From the NCBI GenBank assembly GCA_017889545.1, contig JAGFZV010000020.1, positions 22,214-86,213 on the forward strand: a stretch of DNA of 64,000 bases. Direction: 5' to 3'. The translations under genes were made by a program, and so were the position numbers. This DNA is from Bacillota bacterium. GTDB lineage: Bacteria; Bacillota; Negativicutes; CTSoil-072. Numbering within the stretch: the first letter of the stretch is position 1; each line of letters starts with the position of its first letter. Below are positions 16,145 to 24,285 of this stretch, piece by piece. The notes beneath the pieces are model-generated. The model was not told the origin of the DNA. It worked only from the letters and a program-made list of their open reading frames with translations, and searched no databases.

Positions 16145-17935
16145 TCACTTTGATAATTGATACTCTTCAATTCTCCGGTATAGCGTGGCAATCCCAATGC
16201 CCAATTGTTTCGCTGCCAATTGCTTTCCTTCCGTAGTATCGCCGTTAATCTGCAATGCTTTTTGAATCAGCATTCGTTCCATTTCCTTGATCGGCCGTAT
16301 GCTGTCGGCCTCAATAAGGCAATTGTCATAATTGCGTTCAACCGGATTAGGCGGTATATCCTTGGCAATGTAGTCCTGGATATTATTGGGCAGCGTTTCT
16401 TTTGTAAGGCTGCCCATATCATCTACCATGTTAATCATAAATTCTATGGTATTTTCAAGCTCCCTTACATTACCCGGCCAAGGATAGTCAATAAGTTCCC
16501 GTATCGCATCCTCGTCAATACCGAACACTTTTTTGTCAAATAAGCGACTATATTTTTCGATAAGATGCATTGCAATCAGTCTAATATCCTCTTTCCGCTC
16601 GCGCAAGGGAGGAATTTCCAAGGGGATTACATTTAGCCGGTAATACAGGTCCTCACGAAACTTATTCTCCGCAATCATCGGTACCAAATTCTTATTGGTT
16701 GCCGCAATGACCCGAACGTCAATATCGATTTGCTGATTGGAACCAATCCGGGTAATTTTTCGTTCCTGCAGAACCCTCAGCAGTTTGACCTGAAGATACA
16801 AAGGCATGTCGCCAACTTCGTCTAAAAAAATAACACCTTTATTGGCCAATTCAAATTTGCCGATCTTTCCTCGGGGATCTGCCCCAGTAAAGGCGCCTTT
16901 GACGTAGCCAAACAACTCACTTTCCAGCAAGGTGTCGGGAATGGCGCCGCAATTTATCGCCACAAAGGGCTGGGAATGGCGTACGCTCTCCGTATATATC
17001 GCCCTAGCCACCAGTTCTTTGCCCGTCCCACTCTCACCGGTGATTAACACAGTAGACTTCGATTCTGCTATTTTTAATATTTTCCTTTTTAATTGCCGCA
17101 TTACCTCTGCTTCACCCAAAATATGATCTAGTCTGATCTCGTTGGCAATATTGGTTAAATCGTAGATCTTTGATTTTACTTCCTTCATTTCGTTGAATAT
17201 TAATATTTTTGCATATTCAGCTACCCGAGGGATAACAGGCAGCATGTCACCCATCAAATAGAACACTTTTTCATTCAAAGTAACCTTAAATTCATCCAGC
17301 CCAAGAATATTATCGCCGGTAGCTTCAATATTGATCTTTTTTTGCAAACAATCCCGCGTCAAAAATAGCTGTTTCAGTGCGCTGCCGTTAATGTGAACAA
17401 TTCTGTCATCCTTATCGAGAATTAAGACGCCCTTTCCCATGTTGTCAATTACAACATTAAGCAATTTCATTAACATGGATGTTCGTTCGTTTTCTTTGTT
17501 CTCATAGGCTTTGATGCTGATAAACCCGGCGATTTGATCAAGAAACTCCCGATAAACATCCAGTTCCCGCAACAAATGATCCTTTTGTTCATTATCAAAG
17601 CAGATTAACCCGATCACTCCAATAATTTCGTTATTGAGTTTAATAGGAGTACAAAGTTCTAATTTTTCCTCACATGACTGTCGTTTAGGGCAAGCTGCAC
17701 AGAGAGGATGATTGCCCGGCTCTTCAATAAGCTGCGGTTCGCCCGTCTCTAAAACAGTCTTATACACAAAGCCCTCGCAAGACATATCTTCATTAATCTT
17801 GCTTTCAAAAACGCCTGTTCCCGCAATCCGATAAAGGTTCGCATCAACGATTTCAACATCCACCTTGATAATGTGGGAAATGATTTTAGCATAGGTAATA
17901 ACTGTGTCCTGAATATCCTTTAAAACTGATTTCAT
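16145..17935 (-). CDS. Sigma-54-dependent activator of the dpaL operon
   Basis: 596 residues from the ATG at 17935 (AGG upstream). A longer open frame to 18040 would translate the REP repeats and is rejected. The N-terminal ~170 residues are a sensory domain with a Cys cluster (CAACPKRQSC, then C) of the kind that may bind metal or Fe-S. A PAS-like segment follows (GVLILDKDDRIVHING). The AAA+ core has GESGTGKE, GAFTGADPRG, GVIFLDEVGDMP and FREDLYYRLNV; the C-terminus is a Fis-type HTH (AAKQLGIGIATLYRRIEEY). It parallels E. coli YgeV, encoded beside ygeX-ygeY. Confidence 0.93.
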   Translation of the reverse strand: MKSVLKDIQDTVITYAKIISHIIKVDVEIVDANLYRIAGTGVFESKINEDMSCEGFVYKTVLETGEPQLIEEPGNHPLCAACPKRQSCEEKLELCTPIKLNNEIIGVIGLICFDNEQKDHLLRELDVYREFLDQIAGFISIKAYENKENERTSMLMKLLNVVIDNMGKGVLILDKDDRIVHINGSALKQLFLTRDCLQKKINIEATGDNILGLDEFKVTLNEKVFYLMGDMLPVIPRVAEYAKILIFNEMKEVKSKIYDLTNIANEIRLDHILGEAEVMRQLKRKILKIAESKSTVLITGESGTGKELVARAIYTESVRHSQPFVAINCGAIPDTLLESELFGYVKGAFTGADPRGKIGKFELANKGVIFLDEVGDMPLYLQVKLLRVLQERKITRIGSNQQIDIDVRVIAATNKNLVPMIAENKFREDLYYRLNVIPLEIPPLRERKEDIRLIAMHLIEKYSRLFDKKVFGIDEDAIRELIDYPWPGNVRELENTIEFMINMVDDMGSLTKETLPNNIQDYIAKDIPPNPVERNYDNCLIEADSIRPIKEMERMLIQKALQINGDTTEGKQLAAKQLGIGIATLYRRIEEYQLSK

Positions 17936-17946
17936 AATTACCTCGC

Positions 17947-18021
17947 GAAGCAAGGGGACGTTCTTTTTGCTTCTCCCAGCTGTTGCTTTTAAGCGAAGCA
18001 AGGGGACGTTCTTTTTGCTTC
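17947..18021. repeat. Two REP palindromes downstream of the RAYT gene
   Basis: Copies at 17947-17973 and 17995-18021, both in the orientation GAAGCAAGGGGACGTTC..., inverse to the copy upstream of the RAYT. They lie between the RAYT stop codon and the activator's start codon. Confidence 0.9.
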
Positions 18022-18036
18022 GCTCACCTCCTATTG

Positions 18037-18807
18037 TCAAATTTTAAAAATAATACTTTGATGAACGCCCGTGACCCTGGCAATTTGCCTCTGTGTTACA
18101 CCTTCCAAAACTTTAACCCGTCTGATTATTTCATTGCGTTGATCCATCTTCAGGTTTTGCAAAGTTTCAACCGGTTGCCCGTGCAGCAGGTTTTGAATTT
18201 CCCGCATCAAATCATGATCACTTTTTCGTACCTTTACCTCAAAGTCCATGAATTGATCTGTACTGTCTTTTTTCATAAAATCGGCAAATGCCGTAATAGC
18301 CGCTTCTCTGTTGCTATGCAAAGAATCGAGAATAAATGAAAAATCAGTCAAACCAAAAAAATCTTGTCCTTTATAATAAGCCTGACAACTGCTCCAGTTA
18401 TATTCTTCAGGTATTGACGATATATTTGCTTCAACTGGGTTATTATGAATGTATCTGAGTGCGCCCAATAAATATGCTTCGGTTTCCACTGCCTCACTTT
18501 GAAACCTGTTCTGAAAAACATGTCCGACTCGATCATATTTTTTATTATACCACCAAGCATAACTTGTACCAATACGCTGCATAGTAACAGACACCGTTTC
18601 TGCTTTTTCATGCAACAAGAGATGGATATGGTTATCCATCAAACAATATCCGTAAAGAGCACAACTGCCATTTTCTTTAATATGTTTCATGGTTCTCAAA
18701 AAATGGGAATAATCTTCATCGTCAAAAAAAATATCTTGGCGATTTATTCCACGCATCATTATATGATAAATTCCGCTGGCACTCTTTTTCCTCGCACATC
18801 TTGCCAT
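18037..18807 (-). CDS. RAYT: REP-associated tyrosine transposase (Y1_Tnp)
   Basis: 256 residues. The HUH motif is in MDNHIHLLLH and candidate catalytic Tyr residues follow in SYAWWYNKKYDRVGH. RYIHNNPVEANI is a family hallmark. A C-terminal helix-turn-helix-like stretch (GVTQRQIARVTGVHQSI) may bind REP DNA. Such proteins act on REP palindromes as single-strand transposases but have become domesticated in many genomes. It is intact and bracketed by REPs on both sides in inverted orientation, the classical BIME arrangement. A decayed partial copy is at 2808-3237. Confidence 0.95.
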   Translation of the reverse strand: MARCARKKSASGIYHIMMRGINRQDIFFDDEDYSHFLRTMKHIKENGSCALYGYCLMDNHIHLLLHEKAETVSVTMQRIGTSYAWWYNKKYDRVGHVFQNRFQSEAVETEAYLLGALRYIHNNPVEANISSIPEEYNWSSCQAYYKGQDFFGLTDFSFILDSLHSNREAAITAFADFMKKDSTDQFMDFEVKVRKSDHDLMREIQNLLHGQPVETLQNLKMDQRNEIIRRVKVLEGVTQRQIARVTGVHQSIIFKI

Positions 18808-18850
18808 ATTATCCCCCCATTTTTCTCCATTTTATCATCTCTTTGCAAAA

Positions 18851-18877
18851 GAAGCAAAAAGAACGTCCCCTTGCTTC
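18851..18877. repeat. REP palindrome upstream of the RAYT gene
   Basis: Same 27-bp sequence and orientation as the copy at 9753, and inverted relative to 17947-18021. The identity with 9753 extends about 8 bp further upstream (TTTGCAAAA). Confidence 0.9.
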
Positions 18878-18951
18878 GCGCTGCTTGGAGGTTTTTTTAG
18901 TCCTGCGCCGGAAATTAAGAAGTCTGAGAATAATGAACAAAGGGGTGCTTT

Positions 18952-19278
18952 ATGCCGCAACTGATTTTGAAAGGGATTGAAATACAAGATGTGAAACTCA
19001 TCAGCAAGGACTTGGTAGACGAACTGCAGGAGATCATAGAATGTCCACGGGATTACCTGACACTCGAAGTATCTGGGGGTACTTTTATCGCGGACGGAGA
19101 GGAAATTTCGACAACGCCCATGATTCAAGTAAACTGGTTTGATAGAGGACAGGCCATTCAAGATCTGGTTGCTGCGGCTATCACGCGGCATATACAACAA
19201 GCCGGCTATTCGCAGGTAGAAATATTTTTTAATTTGCTTGAGAAACACAGTTATTATGAAAATGGCGAGCATTACTAA
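18952..19278 (+). CDS. DUF1904 family protein
   Basis: 108 residues. CPRDYLTLE, the central NWFDRGQ and the C-terminal EKHSYYENGEH match the DUF1904 family of small tautomerase-like proteins in Firmicutes. Their biochemical role is not established. AAAGGGG precedes the ATG. It is monocistronic, followed by a terminator. Confidence 0.87.
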   Translation: MPQLILKGIEIQDVKLISKDLVDELQEIIECPRDYLTLEVSGGTFIADGEEISTTPMIQVNWFDRGQAIQDLVAAAITRHIQQAGYSQVEIFFNLLEKHSYYENGEHY

Positions 19279-19300
19279 TTTCATCATTTAACGATTACCA

Positions 19301-19349
19301 AAAGAAAAAGTCTGTTCCCCAAGAGCGAAGGGAAACAGGCTTTTTCTTT
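19301..19349 (+). terminator. Terminator after the DUF1904 gene
   Basis: GAAAAAGTCTGTTCCC pairs with GGGAAACAGGCTTTTTC, with TTTCTTT following. It also points towards the convergent gene at 19370. Confidence 0.8.
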
Positions 19350-19369
19350 CATCGGTTATGTTGTTTAAT

Positions 19370-19714
19370 TTACATTTTTCTGTTTTTATAGCTTAGTCCC
19401 TTATGAATAGCCCAATGCCCTTTCTTGAATGCCTCCACATCAACCCATAGTTTCTGTGGTATCGGATTTTCTGTTGTGTACCAATCCGCTGCACCTTGCA
19501 ACAGTTTCTGCGGCGGGGCATTCTTGCCAAAATGCGATATGTTGAGAAGCGAAACGCTTATCCTGATTGTGGAATTACTTCCACCAGACCATTTCTGCGC
19601 TTCAAGTTCCTTGTTCTTGGTTAGCCACACAACTCCACCGCCTGATTGATTGAGACAGCCATTCTCCAATATTCCTTCCAAGTTATCCTCTGTAGTAAAA
19701 TGATATAATCTCAT
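19370..19714 (-). CDS. Small protein with an ART-like N-terminus
   Basis: 114 residues from the ATG at 19714, preferred over 19735 because AGAGGA lies just upstream. The start RLYHFTTEDNLEGILENGCL resembles the first strand and helix of several ADP-ribosyltransferase-fold proteins (YHFT near the N-terminus). A later VVWLTKN could be the second strand. I cannot identify a catalytic Glu with confidence. It may be an orphan toxin-like or RNA 2'-phosphotransferase-fold protein. A structured RNA lies about 75 bp upstream on the same strand. Confidence 0.6.
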   Translation of the reverse strand: MRLYHFTTEDNLEGILENGCLNQSGGGVVWLTKNKELEAQKWSGGSNSTIRISVSLLNISHFGKNAPPQKLLQGAADWYTTENPIPQKLWVDVEAFKKGHWAIHKGLSYKNRKM

Positions 19715-19786
19715 ACGTTTATCCTCTTCTTTCATCTATACTTCCATTTTACGCTTTGCGCGGGTTATTCAATTGTTTTGATAATG

Positions 19787-19887
19787 TAAAAAAGCCGCCT
19801 ACGAGGATATTCGGCGCGTGCCGGCAAGTGTGATGCGTCACACCCAGCTCTTATCCTGTGGCGGTTAAACCCTATATCAATAGAATT
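19787..19887 (-). ncRNA. Structured RNA with intrinsic terminator, copy 1
   Basis: On the minus strand a long outer stem (CCGCC..GGATA with TATCC..GGCGG) encloses two hairpins, GTGTGA/TCACAC and CGGC/GCCG. A TTTTTT run follows the outer stem. The same ~72-nt core occurs at 61584-61655 with few changes, and the promoter upstream is also conserved. The outer stem plus U run would act as a terminator. The element is either a small RNA or a riboswitch-like leader. It matches no class I can name. Confidence 0.65.
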
Positions 19888-19916
19888 ATTATATCATGAT
19901 TAACCTCAATTGTCAC
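19888..19916 (-). promoter_or_regulatory. Sigma-A promoter of structured RNA copy 1
   Basis: GTGACA, 17 bp, TATAAT on the minus strand. The spacer and flanks are nearly the same as in copy 2 (61722-61750). Confidence 0.8.
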
Positions 19917-19971
19917 TTATTTAGACAATGGTACCAATGGCTAAAGTATCTCGGCGACAATCATATACCCA

Positions 19972-21423
19972 TTACATGCCGCGGAAGCCAACTTCTTTGA
20001 TCATATATACTTTCCCCTTTATCTTGGTGCGCGAGAGTGCCTCTATGACTCGAGATCCTTGTCCGCTGAGGATCTCCACATAAGAACAGGTCTCCTGAAC
20101 ATCGATAATACCGATATCTGCCGCGTTGACACCGACAATATTGCTAATGGCCCCCAGGATGTCGCCCGGCCGCATTTTCGTTTTTCTCCCTGCATTGATA
20201 CGAATTTTGGTAATTTCCTTGTTTAATTTCTCACTGTGATCACTTTTGAATTTAGGCAATACGTTATTGTTTTTTAAAATTTGTTTTCCGATTGCCGCTT
20301 CCTCGCTTGACGGCGGTTCTTGCCGGGGGATCTGATAATGAATAACTCCTTCGATATCCGCCAAACTCTTTCGTTCATTCAGCGTTACGAAAGTAATTGC
20401 GATCCCTTCATTACCAGCTCGCCCTGTCCTGCCAATTCGATGAACATAGCTCTCAGCATCAAGCGGCAGATCATAATTGATAATCAGAGACACTTTTTCC
20501 ACATGAATACCACGCGCCGCCACATCGGTTGCAATCAGAAAATGAAATGCCCCTCTTTTAAAGCCCTGAATAGTTTTTAACCGTTCTCTTTGCAGCATTC
20601 CCCCATGCAAACTGCCGCAAAGATGTCCTGCCTGTTTTGTTTTTTTAAACAGAGTCTCTACTTGTTCCCTGGTGCTGCAAAATATGATGCAGCTATCCGG
20701 CCGTTGTGTATAGATGATCTTTTGCATAAGGTCAAACTTGTCGATCTCCTGGACCTCATAATATATCTGCTGAATTTTTTCCGCCGCAGGATTTTTTGAC
20801 TCAATATCGATCCGCAACGGATCTCGCATGTATTGCTTGCAGATTGTTTGAATTTCCTCCGGCAGCGTAGCAGAAAAAAGCATGGTAACCCGATTGCGAG
20901 GCAATAACTGTACAATTGCAGCAACCTGATCGATGAAGCCCATCGCAAGCATTTTATCGGCTTCGTCGATAATAAGATACTTCAGCTCTTCCAATTGAAT
21001 ATTTTCTCTGTCGATATGATCCAACGTTCTTCCCGGTGTGCCAGCGATCACATGCACCCTCTGTTTCAGCTCTCTTTGTTGTATGGCCATAGGTTGTCCG
21101 CCAAAAATAACCGCGCATCTTATTTTTTTGAACCTGCCAATATTAGCAATATCCTGTTTTACTTGTAGCGCCAACTCTCTGGTTGGCGTGAGAACGAGTG
21201 CTTGAGGAAACCTTTGCTCTAATACTATTTTTTCACATACGGGAATAGCAAACGCCGCGGTCTTTCCGCTTCCCGTCTGGGATCTGACGATTACATCTTT
21301 ACCGGCAATCACTGCGGGTATTACTTGAGCTTGCACCTCGGTAGGCGTTTCGTATCCTAAGTTTTGTAATGCCTTACCTATTTCTTGACTGATCCCCAAA
21401 CGGGTAAAACCGTTATTATCCAT
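19972..21423 (-). CDS. dbpA: DEAD-box RNA helicase, DbpA type
   Basis: 483 residues from the ATG at 21423 (AGAGG upstream). All helicase motifs are present: the Q motif (GYETPTEVQAQVIP), AQTGSGKT-like RSQTGSGKTAAF, PTRELALQ, DEADKML, SATLP and HRIGRTGRAG. The last ~75 residues (MRPGDILGAISNIVG to the end) form the RRM-like DbpA C-terminal domain that binds 23S rRNA hairpin 92. It likely assists 50S subunit assembly. It follows the nucleotidyltransferase gene by 5 bp. Confidence 0.93.
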   Translation of the reverse strand: MDNNGFTRLGISQEIGKALQNLGYETPTEVQAQVIPAVIAGKDVIVRSQTGSGKTAAFAIPVCEKIVLEQRFPQALVLTPTRELALQVKQDIANIGRFKKIRCAVIFGGQPMAIQQRELKQRVHVIAGTPGRTLDHIDRENIQLEELKYLIIDEADKMLAMGFIDQVAAIVQLLPRNRVTMLFSATLPEEIQTICKQYMRDPLRIDIESKNPAAEKIQQIYYEVQEIDKFDLMQKIIYTQRPDSCIIFCSTREQVETLFKKTKQAGHLCGSLHGGMLQRERLKTIQGFKRGAFHFLIATDVAARGIHVEKVSLIINYDLPLDAESYVHRIGRTGRAGNEGIAITFVTLNERKSLADIEGVIHYQIPRQEPPSSEEAAIGKQILKNNNVLPKFKSDHSEKLNKEITKIRINAGRKTKMRPGDILGAISNIVGVNAADIGIIDVQETCSYVEILSGQGSRVIEALSRTKIKGKVYMIKEVGFRGM

Positions 21424-21428
21424 GCTAT

Positions 21429-22574
21429 TCAAACCTCTTTTGCCCATGCTTTTGTGATTACTTCAACATATTTTCGCCTTAACCATTCCCCGATTTCTTT
21501 GCCTTTTAACTGCTCCGGCGCCATGTCCTTCGACAGCGAGGTCATGATCGCCTGGTACGGACCTAGTGCCGGTAATTTTCGTTCCACTGCCTGGGAGATG
21601 ATATCAAACTCCTCTACACTCAGCGCACCACGCCGCAAAAGTTGAATGGCCCCTACGATTTTTCCCGGGTCAGGCTGCGCCAATAATCGCATAACGTTCC
21701 TGCTAATATTAGCGGCGTTAAACCAATCAACAGGCAAAGTCATTTTATTGTTCCAGCGCAATAGGCTTTGTTCGTCCAGCACGGAACCCAGAACGGCAAA
21801 CCTCAGCTTAGCACTTGAAGCAGCTTTCGCCACTGCATCAAGCTCCGCCATCGCAAGCCTAAAATTCTCTGCTGACAAATCGGCAATTTCTTTAAACACA
21901 AGCGGTAATAAATCAACTTTCGCCAAAATCTTAAAAAATTTTGCCGGTGCCGGCGCTTCACGCAAGGCCTTTGCCATTTCAGCAAATAGCCGTTCTGATG
22001 GTTCCCCGCCTATTTCAGCTCCTGCGGCACGGGCAAAATTTAACGTTGCGCCATCAATCTCGTAGTCTAACCTCGCCGCTTCCCCGGCAAGCCGGAGTGC
22101 GCGCATGGGATCATCCGAAAAATGCCGGCCCGTGGCGCGAAGCATCCCGTCTTTGCTGTCTTGTATGCCATGAAAAGGGTCAATCACTTCACCAGTCAGG
22201 CAGTCTATTGCCATGGCATTCACCGTCGTATCACGCCGGAACAAATCTTGTTCGATCGTTATTTTAGGGTTCGATGCAATTTTAAATCCTCTATGCCCGC
22301 TGCCATCCTTGCGCTCCGTTCGGGCAAAAGCGATCTCGCACTTTACGCCAGCGATCGATAGGCGAAAAACCGGAAAATACTTGCCGCATTCCACCGCATC
22401 CGGAAAGAGTCCTTTGAAATTTTTCTTAACCATACCAACTACACAGAAATCAATGCCGTTCGGGTTGATCCCCCTAATCATATCATGGACACACGCACCT
22501 ACCCGATATGCACGCCCCCCTTGGGCGGCTATCGTTTCGGCAAAAATTCGCTCCGTTACAATATTGCTGCTCAT
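21429..22574 (-). CDS. CCA-adding enzyme / poly(A) polymerase family homologue
   Basis: 381 residues from the ATG at 22574. The head resembles class II tRNA nucleotidyltransferases: ARTERKDGSGHRGF, DLFRRDTTVNAMA, IDPFHGIQD and DDPMRALRLAGEAARL are all conserved. However, the usual GGxVRD is GACVHD and the first Asp of the catalytic DxD is Gly (NGIDF). Loss of a metal-binding Asp suggests reduced or changed activity. The tail is a helical domain without an HD motif. It is probably co-transcribed with the DbpA helicase. Confidence 0.82.
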   Translation of the reverse strand: MSSNIVTERIFAETIAAQGGRAYRVGACVHDMIRGINPNGIDFCVVGMVKKNFKGLFPDAVECGKYFPVFRLSIAGVKCEIAFARTERKDGSGHRGFKIASNPKITIEQDLFRRDTTVNAMAIDCLTGEVIDPFHGIQDSKDGMLRATGRHFSDDPMRALRLAGEAARLDYEIDGATLNFARAAGAEIGGEPSERLFAEMAKALREAPAPAKFFKILAKVDLLPLVFKEIADLSAENFRLAMAELDAVAKAASSAKLRFAVLGSVLDEQSLLRWNNKMTLPVDWFNAANISRNVMRLLAQPDPGKIVGAIQLLRRGALSVEEFDIISQAVERKLPALGPYQAIMTSLSKDMAPEQLKGKEIGEWLRRKYVEVITKAWAKEV

Positions 22575-22791
22575 CGATGTCTGTTTCCTCTGCTCTGATT
22601 TGACCTTCAATCTATATTCCATCACAAATTATTATTGATCTTAAAATTATATTATACCATATATTGCTTACTGCCCGCCTGCATAGCCGCATTTGAAGGT
22701 GATCATTCGTTCAGCAAAAAAACTACGTTCCGTGCATTGGATGCAAAAACGCAGTTTCTCAATGGAACATATTTAATTCGCCTTTCGTCGT

Positions 22792-23460
22792 TCAGCCAAA
22801 AAACGGAACATTTTCATTCTTTTCATCCGGCATTTGACGGGCCAAATAATAGGAAACGCTGCTTAACCCCGTAGATAAATCTTCATTAACCAAACAAGTC
22901 CCTTCCGGAACACGCACTTTCACCGTCGCAAAATTCCATATCCCTTTGATCCCGGCAGCAGTCAACCGGTCAGCAACTGCCTGAGCCCGATTGTTCGGTA
23001 CGGTGATCACCCCGATATGAATATTTCTTTCTGCAGTAATCGCCTCGAGATGATCAAAATGATCGATTACAATACCCTTAATTGACCGCCCTACAATATC
23101 TGGCGAAATATCAAAAATAGCCCGGAGATTACAGCCTAATCCTTCAAAATTGATATAATTCGCCAACGCCCAGCCGAGATGCCCAACCCCCACGATCGCA
23201 ATGTTCCAATTACGATGAAGCCCCAAGATTTCACCGACATTGCGAAGCAGTTCCTTTACGAAATATCCTACGCCTTTTTTCCCAAAGTCGCCAAACGATG
23301 CAAAATCCTTGCGTATCTGTTCGGGCGTGATCCCCAGCCGGCGGCCTAATTCCTCAGATGAGATGATCGTTATGCCTTCTCCCTCAGCCTGCTTAAGAGT
23401 GCGAAAGTACAATGGGAGACGATCAATCGTAGCTTTCGATATGACAATATTATCTTTCAA
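22792..23460 (-). CDS. rex: Redox-sensing transcriptional repressor Rex
   Basis: 222 residues, full length. An N-terminal winged helix (LPLYFRTLKQ, SSEELGRRLGITPEQIRKDFASFG) is followed by the Rossmann NAD(H)-binding motif VGVGHLGWALANY and the dimerising C-terminal helix. Rex represses fermentation and energy genes until NADH rises. It starts at TTG 23460 with GAGGA upstream. It stands alone; about 200 bp without genes separate it from the nucleotidyltransferase gene. Confidence 0.97.
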   Translation of the reverse strand: MKDNIVISKATIDRLPLYFRTLKQAEGEGITIISSEELGRRLGITPEQIRKDFASFGDFGKKGVGYFVKELLRNVGEILGLHRNWNIAIVGVGHLGWALANYINFEGLGCNLRAIFDISPDIVGRSIKGIVIDHFDHLEAITAERNIHIGVITVPNNRAQAVADRLTAAGIKGIWNFATVKVRVPEGTCLVNEDLSTGLSSVSYYLARQMPDEKNENVPFFG

Positions 23461-23634
23461 ACCGATAATCCTCCTCTATAAGCGCCCAGCCCTGAATAAT
23501 AACTACGCTCCTTAAGTCGCTTTCTTACTTCAACTATATAGCAAAACAAGTTGTTCTGTGAAATAGTTTTTTAAATTGTCAGACATCTTTGGGAGCGATA
23601 CCAAATGCCATCCTTCATTGCAAATCAGGCAAGG

Positions 23635-23686
23635 AAAAAGGGAACAGATACCAGTCACAATAAACCAGTATTTGTTCCCTTTTTTT
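23635..23686 (-). terminator. Terminator after the DUF2284 gene
   Basis: AGGGAACA-GATAC and GTAT-TTGTTCCCT pair, with A and T runs on each side, so it could work in both directions. Confidence 0.8.
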
Positions 23687-23722
23687 GTATTTTATACTTT
23701 TATTATAATTTATATATTTTTT

Positions 23723-24214
23723 TTACTCAACCAATATAAGTCCAAAAAAATTTGGAGTGTCAGTCTTATTTCTTAATGTTGTAATTGCATAACCATTCTT
23801 TCTTGCGGTTTGAAAAACGTCAATCCCGCATGCTTCCATGGATGGCGCAGTTTGTCCTGGAAAATTACAGACCTTCATATTGCACTCACTGCATTTTTTA
23901 CACGGGCCACTTCCCAAAACGATCACTTTGTAATATCCGTCAAGAAACATCTCTTTTGCAACATCTACAGCCATATCAGTAACAATAGACATATCATGAC
24001 ACCGAAAAAGGACCGCCTTTTCATAGCTGTCAAGGATTCCTTGGGTCTCCTTATAACTTGGAGATTTGGGCGGGCAACACAAGTTTTTTCCATAACGTGC
24101 ACAGCCAAATTGGCATTTGTAAATTGGCCACGGTGCAGTAACAATCGATTGCGTATTGATGATTGTTGCGCTGTCCGCCCCGGCGCTTCTTAACATTTGT
24201 ATGAATTTTTCCAT
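23723..24214 (-). CDS. DUF2284 metal-binding protein
   Basis: 163 residues from the ATG at 24214 (AGAGG upstream). Cysteine motifs dominate: CQFGCARYGKNLCCPP near residue 38 and GSGPCKKCSECNMKVC near residue 105. This pattern is typical of DUF2284 proteins, probably Fe-S or Zn binding and often found beside methyltransferase or reductase genes. The role is unknown. It lies about 70 bp downstream of a ferredoxin-domain gene and may share its transcript. Confidence 0.85.
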   Translation of the reverse strand: MEKFIQMLRSAGADSATIINTQSIVTAPWPIYKCQFGCARYGKNLCCPPKSPSYKETQGILDSYEKAVLFRCHDMSIVTDMAVDVAKEMFLDGYYKVIVLGSGPCKKCSECNMKVCNFPGQTAPSMEACGIDVFQTARKNGYAITTLRNKTDTPNFFGLILVE

Positions 24215-24285
24215 ATGCACCTCTCATTTAAAAATCACTCGCACACTCATTTTCCGGTCATTCATGGAGCAATTTGCATCATTTA

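Noticed and set aside
17936..18040. N-terminal extension of the dpaL-operon activator
   Set aside because: It would translate two REP repeats (repeated SKKNVPLLR); the ATG at 17935 matches the family start.
18835..19287. 150-residue minus-strand frame over the DUF1904 gene
   Set aside because: Antisense shadow of a well-supported gene, with no RBS or family match.
19787..19887. Known riboswitch (FMN, because of AGGATAT; c-di-AMP, because of CCTCGTAGGCG)
   Set aside because: Length and the order of stems do not fit either class; short matches only.
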